Origin: Planctomycetota bacterium
GTDB lineage: Bacteria > Planctomycetota > Phycisphaerae > UBA1845
Direction: 5' to 3'
Assembly: GCA_022566435.1 (NCBI GenBank)
Contig: JADFIX010000012.1
Coordinates: forward strand, 1 to 14,427
Length of the DNA stretch: 14,427 nucleotides
Shown: in pieces, positions 13,954 to 14,427 of the stretch
Numbering within the stretch: the first letter of the stretch is position 1
Layout of the letters: each line of letters opens with the position of its first letter
The notes under the pieces: model-generated
What the model saw: only the letters and a program-made list of their open reading frames with translations
Told to the model about the DNA's origin: nothing
Database searches by the model: none
Program-made: the position numbers and the translations under genes

Positions 13954-13983
13954 GTCACTGTCCCAAACTAGCGACTACGTCCC

Positions 13984-14002
13984 AAAAAAGCAAGGCTTTT
14001 TT
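13984..14002. repeat. A/T hairpin in the divergent intergenic region
   Basis: AAAAAAGC-AAG-GCTTTTTT is a perfect 8-base inverted repeat with a 3-base loop, 30 bases upstream of the prepilin-like start. It resembles a bidirectional terminator but has only two G-C pairs and lies upstream of both genes. Confidence 0.35.
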
Positions 14003-14011
14003 CGACACGTT

Positions 14012-14040
14012 TTGACAATTCCTCACTACACTCGACTAAT
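14012..14040 (+). promoter_or_regulatory. Sigma-70-type promoter for the radical SAM gene
   Basis: A perfect TTGACA (14012-14017), 17 bases, then ACTAAT (14035-14040; four of six). Transcription would begin near 14047, leaving a leader of about 120 bases. A second pair, CCGACA-N17-TAATAT (14063-14091), lies downstream and could also serve. Confidence 0.5.
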
Positions 14041-14169
14041 CGGCAAAATCTGATAGCATCCTCCGACAAAACGTCCTTCGTACGTTAATATAGGGAGAGT
14101 TTTGCGGAAGAATCCCTAACTAATTGAACTGGAATTTTATTATTTCCGCCTTTATTGGGTTGAAAAAAA

Positions 14170-14427
14170 TTGGACCGATTGGCAACACGTGTTAGTAATG
14201 ACCTGCTCCCGTTCGTCCAGCAACCAGGCCAATATATTGGCCGGGAAATCAACCAGCTCGTCGCCGACGGCGACTGGGAGAAAGCCGATGTGCGGGTCGC
14301 GGTCACTTTCCCCGATGCGTACACCATTGGCATGAGCCATCTCGGCTGCCAGATCCTCTATTGGCTCATCAACCACACGGAGGGCTGCTGCGCGGAACGA
14401 GTCTATTGCCCGCTGCACGATGCCGAG
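14170..14427 (+). CDS. B12-binding radical SAM protein, TIGR03960 type (5' part, cut by window end)
   Basis: The first 86 residues are present. They carry the strong N-terminal signature of this family: VQQPGQYIGREINQL, then VRVAVTFPDAYTIGMSHLGC, QILYWLIN and AERVYCPLHDAE. This region precedes the B12-binding and radical SAM domains, which would lie beyond the right edge, so the CxxxCxxC cluster motif cannot be checked. The start must be a TTG: a TGA stands in frame at 14161, and the only early start codons are TTG at 14170 and 14179; I took the first. No good ribosome site is visible. The reaction of this family is not known to me. It diverges from the prepilin-like gene. Confidence 0.85.
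   Translation, partial: MDRLATRVSNDLLPFVQQPGQYIGREINQLVADGDWEKADVRVAVTFPDAYTIGMSHLGCQILYWLINHTEGCCAERVYCPLHDAE

Noticed and set aside
14085..14418. Minus-strand open frames at the right edge
   Set aside because: They are opposite the radical SAM gene, whose family signature is clear in the plus-strand frame starting at TTG.

Overview
The window looks like chromosome from a flagellated, moderately GC-rich bacterium, most plausibly a member of the Planctomycetota. The support is a combination rather than one marker gene: rod genes in the order flgB-flgC-fliE, a secreted cysteine-rich protein ending in a dockerin-like duplicated module, a lone prepilin-like protein of the kind abundant in Planctomycetota, and a cysteine-rich lipoprotein with C-x-x-D-x-D-C type repeats. 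No rRNA, tRNA or CRISPR was found.

Positions 34-6581 (minus strand) are a flagellar block, read right to left. It starts with a large membrane-anchored TPR protein of unknown role. A FlgN-like export chaperone, a soluble histidine kinase (FlrB/FleS type) and a sigma-54-dependent response regulator (FlrC/FleR type) follow. After a gap of about 200 bases come the rod proteins FlgB and FlgC and the basal-body protein FliE. Junctions are tight: two one-base TAATG overlaps and one zero-base junction. The gap before flgB holds a sequence resembling a sigma-54 promoter, which suggests that the regulator switches on the rod genes next to it.

Positions 6582-7659 hold a divergent intergenic region with two palindromes, then pcm (protein-L-isoaspartate O-methyltransferase) on the plus strand.

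Positions 7809-11430 are the accessory part. A 611-residue secreted, cysteine-rich, dockerin-like protein (minus) and a 305-residue cysteine-rich lipoprotein (plus) diverge from a shared control region with good sigma-70-type promoters and an operator-like inverted repeat. The lipoprotein gene is enclosed by two inverted copies of a short repeat (GTGTCA-N3-ATTAGCC preceded by an A-tract) and is lower in G+C where counted. It may therefore be a mobile or transferred cassette. This is the most unusual part of the window.

Positions 11431-14427 hold a secreted TolB-like beta-propeller protein (plus). Converging on it is a two-gene minus-strand unit: a prepilin-like protein, then a small membrane protein with cysteine/histidine knuckles. 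At the right edge, on the plus strand, is the start of a B12-binding radical SAM protein of the TIGR03960 type, cut off by the window end.
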